Assembly: GCA_016285355.1 (NCBI GenBank)
Contig: JAEEQP010000028.1
Span: forward strand, 1-43,398
Direction of reading: 5' to 3'
Length of the DNA: 43,398 nt
From: Bacteroidales bacterium
GTDB lineage: Bacteria; Bacteroidota; Bacteroidia; Bacteroidales; F082
Below, in pieces: positions 24,919 through 33,002 of the stretch; the first letter of the stretch is position 1, and every line of letters starts with the position of its first letter. The notes beneath the pieces are model-generated. The model had not been told where the DNA came from. It made no database searches and saw only the letters and a program-made list of their open reading frames with translations. The position numbers were made by a program, and so were the translations under genes.

Positions 24919-27084
24919 ATGAAAAAATTGACATTAACAATGGTCGCGTTAATGAGCCTTTTCATGCTCTTTTCGTGCAACAAAGACAAGAAAGAAGCTG
25001 GAAAAGCTGTTTTTACAGCTTCAATTGAACAACAAGGAGGACAAGGCGATGCAAAGACGGCCCTTAATCCAGCAAACGGACAGATTAAATGGCTATCGGG
25101 TGACCAGATTGTAATAGCCAATGGTAATGGAGAGACCTCCGTTTTCAATCTTCAATCGGGTGCAGGTACTACAAACGGAATATTCAACACATCAGACGAA
25201 TTTGATTTGACAGTACCTTTCAAAGCAGCTTATCCTTCAAGTGCTGTATTTAATGGTAATAAGGTGAGTTTTGATTTGCCTTCAACTCAAAACCTAGGCA
25301 TGAGTGTCGGCACTTTTGCGAATGGTGCTAACCCGATGGTGGCGTGTTCTGACAATGAAAATTTGTCTTTCAAAAACCTTTGTGGTGGTTTGGGCATCAG
25401 ACTTGAAGGAGACAATGTCCACATCGATGGCATTCGAATCACATCCTGTGATGAAAATGAGAAACTCAATGGAGCCTTTGAAGTGGTTGACTGCACGGTT
25501 GACGAGCCTGTGTTAGTTCCAGCGGATGGCAATACAGGAACAAATGTAATCACATTGACTTGTGATGTGATTCTGTCCGCTACTACAGCATCTGAATTCT
25601 TCATTGTGTTGCCAGTAGGTACTTTGGCCCAAGGCTTTACGATGGAAGTACTTGACGGTGAAGAAATTCTTGCTACTAAAGAGATGGATAGTGGATTGGC
25701 TGAAGTGGTTCGTAATGGCATCAAGTGCTTGAATACCATCGAAATTGAAGGTGAATCGAGTTATTACCAAGTTTATGGTAGCACTAATCCATACGACCAA
25801 ATTATTGCATTGATTTATACCCAAAACCATGACAGTATTATGGTGTATGGTGACAAAGATGCCAATGCGATACCTATAAATGTACGAGAATTAATCATCC
25901 ACCAACATGATGCTGAAGGTCGTACAGTCATTAAGTTTGATGAGCAAAATCGTCCAATTGACTATGTTGCGCCAAATGGTGTGAGAATGTTGCTTGAATG
26001 GCTTGATGAAAGTTCCGCGGCCTTAACGCTGATTTATCCCGAAACAGGGGAGCAATTGAATACGATAGTCTATTTTGATGAAGGTAGACAGGAAAGGATG
26101 TCACATCCTTCAAATACAAGAAACGGTAGTGCTTCAATGACAATAGATAGTAACCCAAAAATAAAGAATGAATCTGATCATTGTAGTACAAAAACAGCAC
26201 AAGGTTTTCTTTACGGAACTGCATGCGGTGGTATGCAAGCCCATGGAACGTATTGGGTGAATGTTTATAAAGCAGTTGGTGTATATGATATGTATATTGG
26301 ATCTTTGCCATGTACTCATGTGGTTGATAATAAGTACCGTTATACAATTCCTGATGGTCTTTTTGAGCACCATCATATTAATGTAGCTGACATTTGTAAT
26401 GAGGTGTTAGGAACAGTAAATAATGTATGTACATTAATAGAAGGTGCAGGTCCTGCAGGAATGCAATACATTTGTATTTCAATATCTGCAGCCATTGCTT
26501 CGGCTGGTGTCTCTGCACCAGCAGCAGCAGCTTTTCTTGTAGTTTGTGAAGGTGTTAGTGCTGCTCTTACATTCTATTGTAATACTTTGGGCTATTCTCC
26601 TGCTCCTGGAGCACCGAGTTTAAGCGATGGATTTTGTGAGTTTTTTAGAAATCTTGATTATAATTGGACAGATCCAATCAAATTGGTTCCGGTTTTGAAC
26701 GCATTACCTCATGATGTTTATGGAACGGGGATTTGGTATGAATATGGTAATTTGAATCCAAGTCCTCTTTATGTAGATAGCGGTGGTAATCCAGCTATTA
26801 ATTCATTTGAATTGATACCTTCAGCGCCAGTGGCTTATCAGGGTTATGAAGCAATTGCTCACCTTTCATGTCTTCCAATTGGTACTCTAATTACGATGAG
26901 CATTGTTGGAACGGATGGTTATACTAATTCACAGAGTCAGACCATTCAAACAGATAATCCTTATTTTGATGCTACATTACATGTGCCTGGTTCTTATTCT
27001 GGTGTATATGATGTTTGTACGGTAGTTGTCACTCCTCCTGGTGGTCCATCTCTTACTAAAACAGCATCACTTGTGTTTCAATAA
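24919..27084 (+). CDS. Fimbrillin-like lipoprotein with Cys-rich hydrophobic C-terminal half
   Basis: The 721-residue protein has a lipoprotein signal MKKLTLTMVALMSLFMLFSC (C20) followed by NKDKKE, compatible with surface export. Residues about 30-270 resemble the N-terminal domain of fimbrillin/Mfa-like proteins (FTASIEQQGG, GQIKWLSGDQIVIANGNG). The second half is unrelated to fimbrillins as far as I can tell. It is Cys-rich and has an Ala/Gly/Ile-rich hydrophobic stretch (about 502-554: GPAGMQYICISISAAIASAG, then APAAAAFLVVC), then a beta domain that may be Ig-like. Base composition turns markedly AT-rich from about 25.8 kb. It could be an adhesin, a self-associating surface protein, or a membrane-inserting factor. 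Confidence 0.6.
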   Translation: MKKLTLTMVALMSLFMLFSCNKDKKEAGKAVFTASIEQQGGQGDAKTALNPANGQIKWLSGDQIVIANGNGETSVFNLQSGAGTTNGIFNTSDEFDLTVPFKAAYPSSAVFNGNKVSFDLPSTQNLGMSVGTFANGANPMVACSDNENLSFKNLCGGLGIRLEGDNVHIDGIRITSCDENEKLNGAFEVVDCTVDEPVLVPADGNTGTNVITLTCDVILSATTASEFFIVLPVGTLAQGFTMEVLDGEEILATKEMDSGLAEVVRNGIKCLNTIEIEGESSYYQVYGSTNPYDQIIALIYTQNHDSIMVYGDKDANAIPINVRELIIHQHDAEGRTVIKFDEQNRPIDYVAPNGVRMLLEWLDESSAALTLIYPETGEQLNTIVYFDEGRQERMSHPSNTRNGSASMTIDSNPKIKNESDHCSTKTAQGFLYGTACGGMQAHGTYWVNVYKAVGVYDMYIGSLPCTHVVDNKYRYTIPDGLFEHHHINVADICNEVLGTVNNVCTLIEGAGPAGMQYICISISAAIASAGVSAPAAAAFLVVCEGVSAALTFYCNTLGYSPAPGAPSLSDGFCEFFRNLDYNWTDPIKLVPVLNALPHDVYGTGIWYEYGNLNPSPLYVDSGGNPAINSFELIPSAPVAYQGYEAIAHLSCLPIGTLITMSIVGTDGYTNSQSQTIQTDNPYFDATLHVPGSYSGVYDVCTVVVTPPGGPSLTKTASLVFQ

Positions 27085-27243
27085 CCAAACAACGGTATAG
27101 TGTTGTAAGCCATCCCAAAGGTTCTGAAATGGATCTGAAGGGGTGGCTTTCTTTGTTTTTCCTGTCGCCCCGCTGGGGTTTTGTTCGGAATTCGTGTTTT
27201 GTCGGTAAAGGTTCCATTGCATATCACCGCCTGCCGAAAAATT

Positions 27244-27291
27244 GCATTACAAATGCTGATATTCAATACGTTCAGATTGCAAATCCGAACG
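27244..27291. repeat. Two adjacent hairpins sharing an ATTRCAAAT centre
   Basis: GCATT-ACA-AATGC (27244-27256) and CGTTCAGATT-GCA-AATCCGAACG (27269-27291, one mismatch in ten pairs). Both have the same centre with different outer arms, so they look like two units of one repeat type. Confidence 0.5.
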
Positions 27292-27458
27292 AACCGAATT
27301 TTTGGGTGGTATTTTGGTAGAAACAGCCAGTTTTTCGGGTGGAATTTTGGTTTCGGGTAGTATTTTGGATAGAATTTTATGATTTTTGCCCTATATTTTG
27401 GATAAAAGTAGCAAAGAGACGATGGAAATGTATTCGGTACAATGATGTTGCAGTAGCG

Positions 27459-27488
27459 TTGCGGTGAAAACATTTTTCACTATCTTTG
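27459..27488 (+). promoter_or_regulatory. Promoter of the gldF operon
   Basis: TTG (27459-27461), 19 bases, TATCTTTG (27481-27488): a full match. Transcription would start only about 13 bases before ATG 27509, which helps to reject the upstream GTG at 27464. Confidence 0.65.
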
Positions 27489-27508
27489 CACCCCAAATCT
27501 TATTGCGT

Positions 27509-28240
27509 ATGTACGCTCTCTTCAAGAAAGAAATCAGCAACTTCCTCAGCTCGTTGATCGGCATCATGGTGATTGTGGTGTTTCTGCTCATCACTGGCCT
27601 GTTTCTGTGGGTGTTCCAAAGCGATTTCAACGTGCTGAACTATGGCTATGCCAACCTCGATAGTTTGTTTATCCTTGCGCCTTGGGTCTTCCTTTTTCTC
27701 GTGCCAGCCGTGACGATGCGCAGTTTTGCCGAGGAAAACCGCACAGGCACTATCGAGATGCTGGTCACCAAACCACTTTCGGACTGGCAAATCATTTGGG
27801 CCAAGTTCTTGGCGGGTGTGGCGCTCGTCGTGTTGGCACTGATACCGACTTTCATCTATTATTATTCAGTCTATCGTCTGGGACTTCCCCCTGGCAACCT
27901 CGATAGCGGCGGTATTTGGGGCTCCTACATCGGACTTTTCCTGCTGAGTTCGAGTTTTGTAAGTATTGGCGTGTTCTGTAGCTCGCTGACCAACAATCAG
28001 ATACTTGCCTTCATTATCTCAGTGTTTCTCTGTGGATTTCTGTTGATTGGCTTTGAGTTTATCTACTCGCTTTCGCTGTTTGGTCGCATCGACTTGTTCA
28101 TCCAGCAGTTGGGTATGAACGCCCACTATAGTTCGCTGAGCCGTGGCGTCATCGACACGCGCGATGTGTTGTATTTCCTGAGTGTGATTGCGCTGTTTCT
28201 CAGTGCGACGAAACTGGTTTTGTCAAGCCGCAAATGGTAA
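27509..28240 (+). CDS. gldF: ABC-2 type membrane protein GldF
   Basis: The protein has 243 residues if it begins at ATG 27509 (MYALFKKEISNFLSSLIGI), which matches the usual GldF N-terminus. An upstream GTG (27464) overlaps the promoter. About six membrane helices are visible. The segment RSFAEENRTGTIEMLVTKPLSDWQ is typical of ABC-2 permeases such as GldF and NosY. GldF, GldG and the ATPase GldA form an ABC complex needed for gliding in Flavobacterium johnsoniae, but its cargo is unknown and Bacteroidales relatives need not glide. No gldA is seen in this window. Confidence 0.9.
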   Translation: MYALFKKEISNFLSSLIGIMVIVVFLLITGLFLWVFQSDFNVLNYGYANLDSLFILAPWVFLFLVPAVTMRSFAEENRTGTIEMLVTKPLSDWQIIWAKFLAGVALVVLALIPTFIYYYSVYRLGLPPGNLDSGGIWGSYIGLFLLSSSFVSIGVFCSSLTNNQILAFIISVFLCGFLLIGFEFIYSLSLFGRIDLFIQQLGMNAHYSSLSRGVIDTRDVLYFLSVIALFLSATKLVLSSRKW

Positions 28241-28248
28241 GGAGGTGA
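28239..28248 (+). promoter_or_regulatory. Strong Shine-Dalgarno site of gldG
   Basis: AAGGAGGTGA is almost fully complementary to the 16S rRNA 3' end and sits 6 bases (from GGAGG) before ATG 28252. It overlaps the gldF stop and supports ATG 28252 over the GTG at 28249. Such full sites are uncommon in Bacteroidota. Confidence 0.65.
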
Positions 28249-28251
28249 GTG

Positions 28252-30000
28252 ATGGAAAACAAACGCAAGAATCTGAAAAAGAACCAAATCGTCGCTTTTC
28301 TTGTTACGGTGGCGATTGTCATTTTAGTCAATGTGATTGGCTCATACGTGTTCACCCGCTTAGACTTGACGAGTGAGAAACGATACACTTTGTCGCCCAC
28401 GACGAAGGAAATCCTCAACGGCCTTGACGACTATGTGTATTTCAAGGTGTATCTCGAAGGCGATTTTCCGGCAGGGTTCAAGAAGCTGCGCCGCGAGACC
28501 AAGGAGATGCTTGACGAGTTTCGCGCCTATTCAAAGTATATTGATTATGAGTTTATTAACCCTACAGAGAGCAACGATGCAGCGGAAATCAGAGAGGTAG
28601 GCACTCAATTGTACATGGCGGGCCTGAATCCGACCAATGTAAGCGTTCGCAACAGTGACGGCTCTTCACAAGAGTTGGTCATCTGGCCAGGTGCTTTGGT
28701 GAGCTACCGTAACAACACTGAAATCGCCATCGATTTGCTTGAAAATCAGTTGGGACAGTCATCGGAGGATGCTTTGAATGCCTCGATGCAGAACCTTGAA
28801 TTTCGCTTAATTGATGCAGTGAAGAAGGTGACCCGCCTGATGAAACCTAACATTGCTTTCATCGAAGGTCATGGCGAGTTGGGCGAGCAAGATGTTTACG
28901 ACATTGCCCAGACTTTGGCGCAAAACTACAACGTAGGCCGTGTGGAAATCAACGGAAAAATCGATGCGCTGATACACCGCACGCAAAACGAAGATCAAGA
29001 TGTGAAGGCCTTCCCTTCCTTTGATGCCATCATCATTGCCAAACCCACGCAGCCTTTCGATGAGCGCGACAAATTCCTCATCGACCAATACATCATGCAC
29101 GGCGGCAAGGTGTTGTGGTTAGTGGAGCCGGTGCTTGCCACGATGGACAGCCTTCAAAATCAGGAGTCTACCATCGGATTGGAGCAAGACCTCAATCTTG
29201 ACGACATGCTTTTCAAATATGGTGTGCGCCTCAACCGCGACCTGTTGCTCGACTTGACCTGTGCTGCCTTGCCCATCCGAACCGGACAAGTGGCGGGTCA
29301 GGCACAATTGGAGTTCTTCCGCTGGTTTTATTTCCCGCTGTTGCAGGCTGCATCCAATCATCCTATGGTGCGCAATATGAACGCCATCAGGGCGGATTTC
29401 GTTAGCTCGATGGATGCCACGACTTCGGCTATCGGTATTGACCAGATTCCATTGCTCAAGACTTCGGATTATACCAAAGTGTCGGGGGCACCGGTCTTCA
29501 TCACTTTGTCCATGTTGCGCCAGTCGCCCGATAAACGTATGTTCAGTTCGAAGGGAAAGAATGTGGCTTATTTGCTGAAAGGCAGTTTTCCGTCGTTGTA
29601 TGCCAACCGCATCCCTCAGGAAATCGTTGACGACCAAGCCACTGACTTCATGGAAGAAAGCAAGCCCACCGCCATGATTGTGGTGGCTGATGGCGACATC
29701 ATCCGCAATCAGATTGACATCAGAACGCGCAGGCCTTTACCTTTGGGTTTCGACCAATACACGCAAAACACTTACGCCAATAAAGAATTCATCGAAAACG
29801 CCATCAATTATTTAGTGGACGGTGAAGGCTTGATTGACATCCGTTCACGTGAGCTGAAGGTGCGTCTTTTGGACATGACGAAAATCAACCAAGAAAGAAC
29901 CAAGTGGCAGGTTATCAACACGTTGTTGCCTATTGCCGTCATTATTGCTTTGGGGTTTGTCATGGCCTTTATTAGAAAGAAGAAATACAGTAAAAAGTAA
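28252..30000 (+). CDS. gldG: Gliding-associated ABC transporter substrate-binding-like protein GldG
   Basis: The 582-residue protein has an N-terminal membrane helix (about 13-33), a long periplasmic part (LDLTSEKRYTLSPTTKEIL, FIEGHGELGEQDVYDIAQTL, LWLVEPV) and a C-terminal membrane helix before a basic tail (RKKKYSKK). This is the standard GldG layout. GldG is thought to work with GldF and GldA in an inner-membrane ABC complex. It starts 11 bases after the gldF stop with a strong ribosome-binding site, and the DUF4340 gene follows 6 bases after its stop. Confidence 0.9.
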   Translation: MENKRKNLKKNQIVAFLVTVAIVILVNVIGSYVFTRLDLTSEKRYTLSPTTKEILNGLDDYVYFKVYLEGDFPAGFKKLRRETKEMLDEFRAYSKYIDYEFINPTESNDAAEIREVGTQLYMAGLNPTNVSVRNSDGSSQELVIWPGALVSYRNNTEIAIDLLENQLGQSSEDALNASMQNLEFRLIDAVKKVTRLMKPNIAFIEGHGELGEQDVYDIAQTLAQNYNVGRVEINGKIDALIHRTQNEDQDVKAFPSFDAIIIAKPTQPFDERDKFLIDQYIMHGGKVLWLVEPVLATMDSLQNQESTIGLEQDLNLDDMLFKYGVRLNRDLLLDLTCAALPIRTGQVAGQAQLEFFRWFYFPLLQAASNHPMVRNMNAIRADFVSSMDATTSAIGIDQIPLLKTSDYTKVSGAPVFITLSMLRQSPDKRMFSSKGKNVAYLLKGSFPSLYANRIPQEIVDDQATDFMEESKPTAMIVVADGDIIRNQIDIRTRRPLPLGFDQYTQNTYANKEFIENAINYLVDGEGLIDIRSRELKVRLLDMTKINQERTKWQVINTLLPIAVIIALGFVMAFIRKKKYSKK

Positions 30001-30006
30001 TCCAAT

Positions 30007-31104
30007 ATGAAGAAAAACAATCGAATAACGATAATTATCACCGCCCTGTTGGTGGTCATCGCGGGCATTTTGATATGGAACAACCGTTATATTTCGACCA
30101 ATCGAGGCGAGGATTCCGATTTTCAGGTTTGGGACACGGCTTCCGTCACCAAAATCTATTTAGCCGACCGAAAGGAGCGTGAGTCTTTGCTTGAACGTGG
30201 GCCACAAGGTTGGGTGCTCAACGGTACTTACAAGGCCCATCCCAAGCAGGTGCAGTACCTTCTGACCACGCTTTATAAAATCCGCATCAAGATGCCGGTT
30301 TCGAAGGCAAGCCACGACAATATCGTGAAGCAATTGGCCTCGCAGAGCACCAAGGTGGAGATTTATCAGAACGTGCCGCGTATCAATTTGTTCAACAAAA
30401 TCAAGATGTTCTACCACGAGAAACGGACTAAGGTGTTCTATGTGGGCGATGCCACCATGGATAGCAGCGGTACGTTTATGCTGAAAGAAGGTGCGGACAA
30501 GGCTTATATCGTCTACATTCCCAGTTTCCGTGGCTTCATCACGACGCGTTTCACCGCCAATCCTGACGACTGGCGCGACCATACCGTTTTCCATGAGAAT
30601 ATGGCTGACATTCAATCGGTTGAAATTGATTTCAACGAAGACCCTGAAGGCAGTTTCCGCATCGATAACATGGGTAAGCACCAATATAAGCTGACGCGCC
30701 TTTGCGACAACAAGGAACTGCCGTACGATACGCTGAAAGTCATCAACTTCATGTCATCGTTCAACGACCTCCGTTTTGAGGCTTTGTTTACCAACACGAT
30801 GGAACAGGAACGCATTGATTCTATCACAGGTTCGCCATACGTGCATTATGTTGTCGTGACGAACAAGGACGGCAACACACAGGACATGAAGACCTTCAAG
30901 AAGTTGGTGCTGAACGGCGTGACCGACTTCGGCGGTGATTATGGCGACGTTGACCATGACCGCATGTATGCCCTCATCGAAGGCGGCAAGGACTTTGTGC
31001 TCATTCAGAACTATGTCTTTGACAAGGTGTTGCACGATGTACGCTACTTCGAGGCTGGCAACCCCATTCAGTTTGAAATGGGGACGATTGAGGTCTTGGA
31101 GTAA
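30007..31104 (+). CDS. DUF4340-type membrane-anchored protein
   Basis: The 365-residue protein has one N-terminal membrane helix (about 9-27) and a periplasmic part. The DUF4340-like pattern includes VTKIYLADRKERESLLERG, WVLNGTYKAHPKQVQYLLTTL and AYIVYIPSFRGF. DUF4340 proteins are commonly encoded beside GldF/GldG-type ABC genes and probably act with them, though the function is not known. It is the last gene of the operon. The inverted pair of palindromic elements begins about 15 bases downstream. Confidence 0.8.
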   Translation: MKKNNRITIIITALLVVIAGILIWNNRYISTNRGEDSDFQVWDTASVTKIYLADRKERESLLERGPQGWVLNGTYKAHPKQVQYLLTTLYKIRIKMPVSKASHDNIVKQLASQSTKVEIYQNVPRINLFNKIKMFYHEKRTKVFYVGDATMDSSGTFMLKEGADKAYIVYIPSFRGFITTRFTANPDDWRDHTVFHENMADIQSVEIDFNEDPEGSFRIDNMGKHQYKLTRLCDNKELPYDTLKVINFMSSFNDLRFEALFTNTMEQERIDSITGSPYVHYVVVTNKDGNTQDMKTFKKLVLNGVTDFGGDYGDVDHDRMYALIEGGKDFVLIQNYVFDKVLHDVRYFEAGNPIQFEMGTIEVLE

Positions 31105-31118
31105 GTACGTAATAGATA

Positions 31119-31173
31119 GCCTCTCATGTCATTCCAGCGTTGGCATGTGTGTAGGATGGAATCTATGAGAGGC
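31119..31173 (+). repeat. Palindromic element, intergenic copy 1
   Basis: Arm GCCTCTCAT (31119-31127), GTC, ATTCC (31131-31135), 22-base loop, GGAAT (31158-31162), CT, arm ATGAGAGGC (31165-31173). Same plan as at 20424-20480. It lies just after the DUF4340 stop and may also terminate transcription. Confidence 0.8.
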
Positions 31174-31206
31174 GGTTCAAGAAGCAATAACCTTAAAGAA
31201 CGGCTC

Positions 31207-31264
31207 TTGAAGTCATAGATCCCATGCCACCGCACTGTCCGACGTAGGGATGACATGACTTCAA
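31207..31264 (-). repeat. Palindromic element, intergenic copy 2 (inverted)
   Basis: On the minus strand: arm TTGAAGTCAT, GTC, ATCCC, 23-base loop, GGGAT, CT, arm ATGACTTCAA. The arms (31207-31216 and 31255-31264) pair perfectly over 10 bases. It faces copy 1, and together they fill the space between two convergent genes. Confidence 0.8.
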
Positions 31265-31277
31265 AAGCCTGAATAAC

Positions 31278-32411
31278 CTATTTCTTCTTCAGCAATCCCA
31301 CCATTTTAAAGCTCACGTCTGTAAAGATGAGCGGCGCATAGCCGTTGCGCTCGATTTGGCGCATGGCCTCCTCGAAAAGCTCGGCAATTTGTGACAGATT
31401 GGCAGGATTGACAAAAGGCGCAAACTTCGAGTTAAAGGTCTTTTCATCATTGGGCAACATTACGATTTCCGCGAGGTTGTTGTTGAACAACAGCGAATTG
31501 CGGATGATGCACAAGCCATATTCCAGCAATTCCTTTTGTTTTTCTCGTCCTAGCGTTTTGATGTTGTTCGAGAAGTCAATCAGTTCGGAATAGGCGGCAC
31601 GGAAGCAGAGGCGCATCCACTGCTGGAAGGTGGTGAAGAAAAACTTGTGTTCTTCCGAGTCTTGCACCGAATGGCAGGCTGTAATCCAGTTGCCCTCTGA
31701 AATCATGGCCGCGTCGTGGGCCTGGTTGGGTTGGCAATGCAGGCGTTCTACAAGGGCTTTCTCAACCGCATGGGTTTCAATGGCGGGTATCTTGACCAAC
31801 GCTGTGCGCGACTTGATGGTGGCCAACAATTCCTCTTGATCTTCGGCAATGAGCAGGAAAACGGTCTTCTCAGGTGGCTCCTCAAGGAGTTTCAGCAGCT
31901 TGTTGGCTGTGTCGACGCGCATCTTCTCCGCCATCCAGATGATGGCGATTTTGTACTCGCCCTCATAGGATTTCATGCTCAGCTTGCGCAGCAATGAAGC
32001 CGCGTCGCGCACCGACATGTAGCCCTGTTTGTTCTCCACATCAAGGAAAGTGTACCAACTTGAAGTGTCCACATAGCCTTGATTCTGAACGACATACTCG
32101 CGCCATTCCTCCATAAAGAGGTCGGATTCAGGATTGCTTTTTATCTTTTTTGTGGTGGCTGTCGGCACGACGAAATGCAGGTCGGGGTGCACCAGTTTTT
32201 GCATTTTCTGGCAAGTCGGGCAGACACCACAACTATCGGTTTCGGTTCGGTTCGGGCAGAGGATATATTGAGCGTATGCCAAGGCTAAAGGCAATTTTCC
32301 GCTTCCCGCAGGGCCTAGAAAGAGCTGGGCGTGAGAGACATGGTTCTCTTTCACGCTCGCGATGAGCCTTTGCTTTACGGCGGATTGTCCTATGATGTCT
32401 TTGAACTGCAT
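31278..32411 (-). CDS. holB: DNA polymerase III delta' subunit (clamp loader)
   Basis: The 377-residue protein has the DnaX-related AAA+ fold: Walker A-type GPAGSGK (33-39), a zinc module with C52, C61, C64 and C67 (CGVCPTC), and IAIIWMAEKMRVDTANKLLKLLEEPPEKT, shown here as the NKLLKLLEEPPEKT motif typical of delta'. Delta' is part of the clamp loader that places the sliding clamp on DNA. It is convergent with the DUF4340 gene. Its start is followed on the minus strand by a -7-like box at 32438-32431. Confidence 0.9.
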   Translation of the reverse strand: MQFKDIIGQSAVKQRLIASVKENHVSHAQLFLGPAGSGKLPLALAYAQYILCPNRTETDSCGVCPTCQKMQKLVHPDLHFVVPTATTKKIKSNPESDLFMEEWREYVVQNQGYVDTSSWYTFLDVENKQGYMSVRDAASLLRKLSMKSYEGEYKIAIIWMAEKMRVDTANKLLKLLEEPPEKTVFLLIAEDQEELLATIKSRTALVKIPAIETHAVEKALVERLHCQPNQAHDAAMISEGNWITACHSVQDSEEHKFFFTTFQQWMRLCFRAAYSELIDFSNNIKTLGREKQKELLEYGLCIIRNSLLFNNNLAEIVMLPNDEKTFNSKFAPFVNPANLSQIAELFEEAMRQIERNGYAPLIFTDVSFKMVGLLKKK

Positions 32412-32430
32412 TTCCTTTGTTTTCGGGGGT

Positions 32431-32438
32431 CAAAATTA
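32431..32438 (-). promoter_or_regulatory. -7 box for holB
   Basis: Minus-strand TAATTTTG, 19 bases before ATG 32411. No clear -33 element. Confidence 0.35.
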
Positions 32439-32523
32439 CAATAATTTCGCATTGGTTGAAAACCATGATATAATTAAAATGAAAATATTTCGCATATGTG
32501 TTAAATATGTCAAGAAAAAGTTT

Positions 32524-32531
32524 TACCTTTG
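32524..32531 (+). promoter_or_regulatory. -7 box directly before the HTH gene
   Basis: TACCTTTG matches TAnnTTTG and ends only 6 bases before ATG 32538, so the transcript may begin at or next to the start codon (leaderless). The -33 region is poor. Confidence 0.45.
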
Positions 32532-32537
32532 CTCTTG

Positions 32538-32825
32538 ATGGAATCCGACACAAATATAAAGTATTATTCTCCCATTTTGGAAGAAGTAACGGCAAGCATT
32601 ACTCCGCAAGAGCGAGCCGCTTTTGACCTGAATTTCAGCATCTCGGAGCGTATCTATGAGATCATCCAAAGTAAAGGGATGACCAAGCGCGATTTGGCTC
32701 GACTGACTGGTAAAAAAGAGTCTGAAGTTTCAAGATGGTTTATGTTTGGCCACAACTTCACCTGCAAAACCATTGCAATGATTCAGCAGGCATTAGGGGA
32801 GAAGATTGTGGAGGTAACCAAGTGA
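32538..32825 (+). CDS. XRE-family helix-turn-helix protein, antitoxin-like
   Basis: The 95-residue protein starts at ATG 32538; the in-frame TTG at 32529 lies within the -7 box. Residues about 40-85 form a Cro/C1-type helix-turn-helix (ERIYEIIQSKGMTKRDLARL, KESEVSRWFMFGHNFTCKTI). The sequence resembles HigA-type antitoxins of Bacteroidota, in which a SRWxxGxHNFT motif is common. No toxin gene is visible next to it: the upstream side is the divergent holB start and the downstream gene encodes a secreted protein. It may be an orphan antitoxin or a stand-alone regulator. Confidence 0.72.
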   Translation: MESDTNIKYYSPILEEVTASITPQERAAFDLNFSISERIYEIIQSKGMTKRDLARLTGKKESEVSRWFMFGHNFTCKTIAMIQQALGEKIVEVTK

Positions 32826-32907
32826 TTGTATAAAATTGAAATATAATGTGTTATCGGATAATAAATCTTTTTATTCAGAAACTAGCGAATTTACAATCCA
32901 CTGGAAC

Positions 32908-32939
32908 TTGGGTTATCAGCCCGAAAATGACTATCTTTG
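32908..32939 (+). promoter_or_regulatory. Promoter of the 33.0-34.3 kb operon
   Basis: TTG (32908-32910), 21 bases, TATCTTTG (32932-32939): a full match to the Bacteroidota promoter. The leader would be about 58 bases. Confidence 0.65.
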
Positions 32940-33002
32940 CAACCATCTAAAACTTATACTTACACTGACGAGCCGACAGAATAAAACGGGCATAGAAATA
33001 AG

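Larger units (their letters stand above)
27085..27508. other. 424-base intergenic region with short hairpins and degenerate repeats
   Basis: No gene is supported. It contains a short GCCCCGCTGGGG palindrome near 27170, two AAT-centred hairpins (27244-27291), several degenerate GGGTGGNATTTTGG-like units (27300-27410) and the gldF promoter. Confidence 0.5.

Noticed and set aside
31105..31277. Insertion sequence with terminal inverted repeats
   Set aside because: No transposase gene or target duplication is present; the inverted sequences resolve into two short palindromic elements.
32412..32595. Toxin gene partner for the HTH protein
   Set aside because: The only open frame here is on the minus strand, overlaps holB and the HTH gene, and has no toxin-like features.
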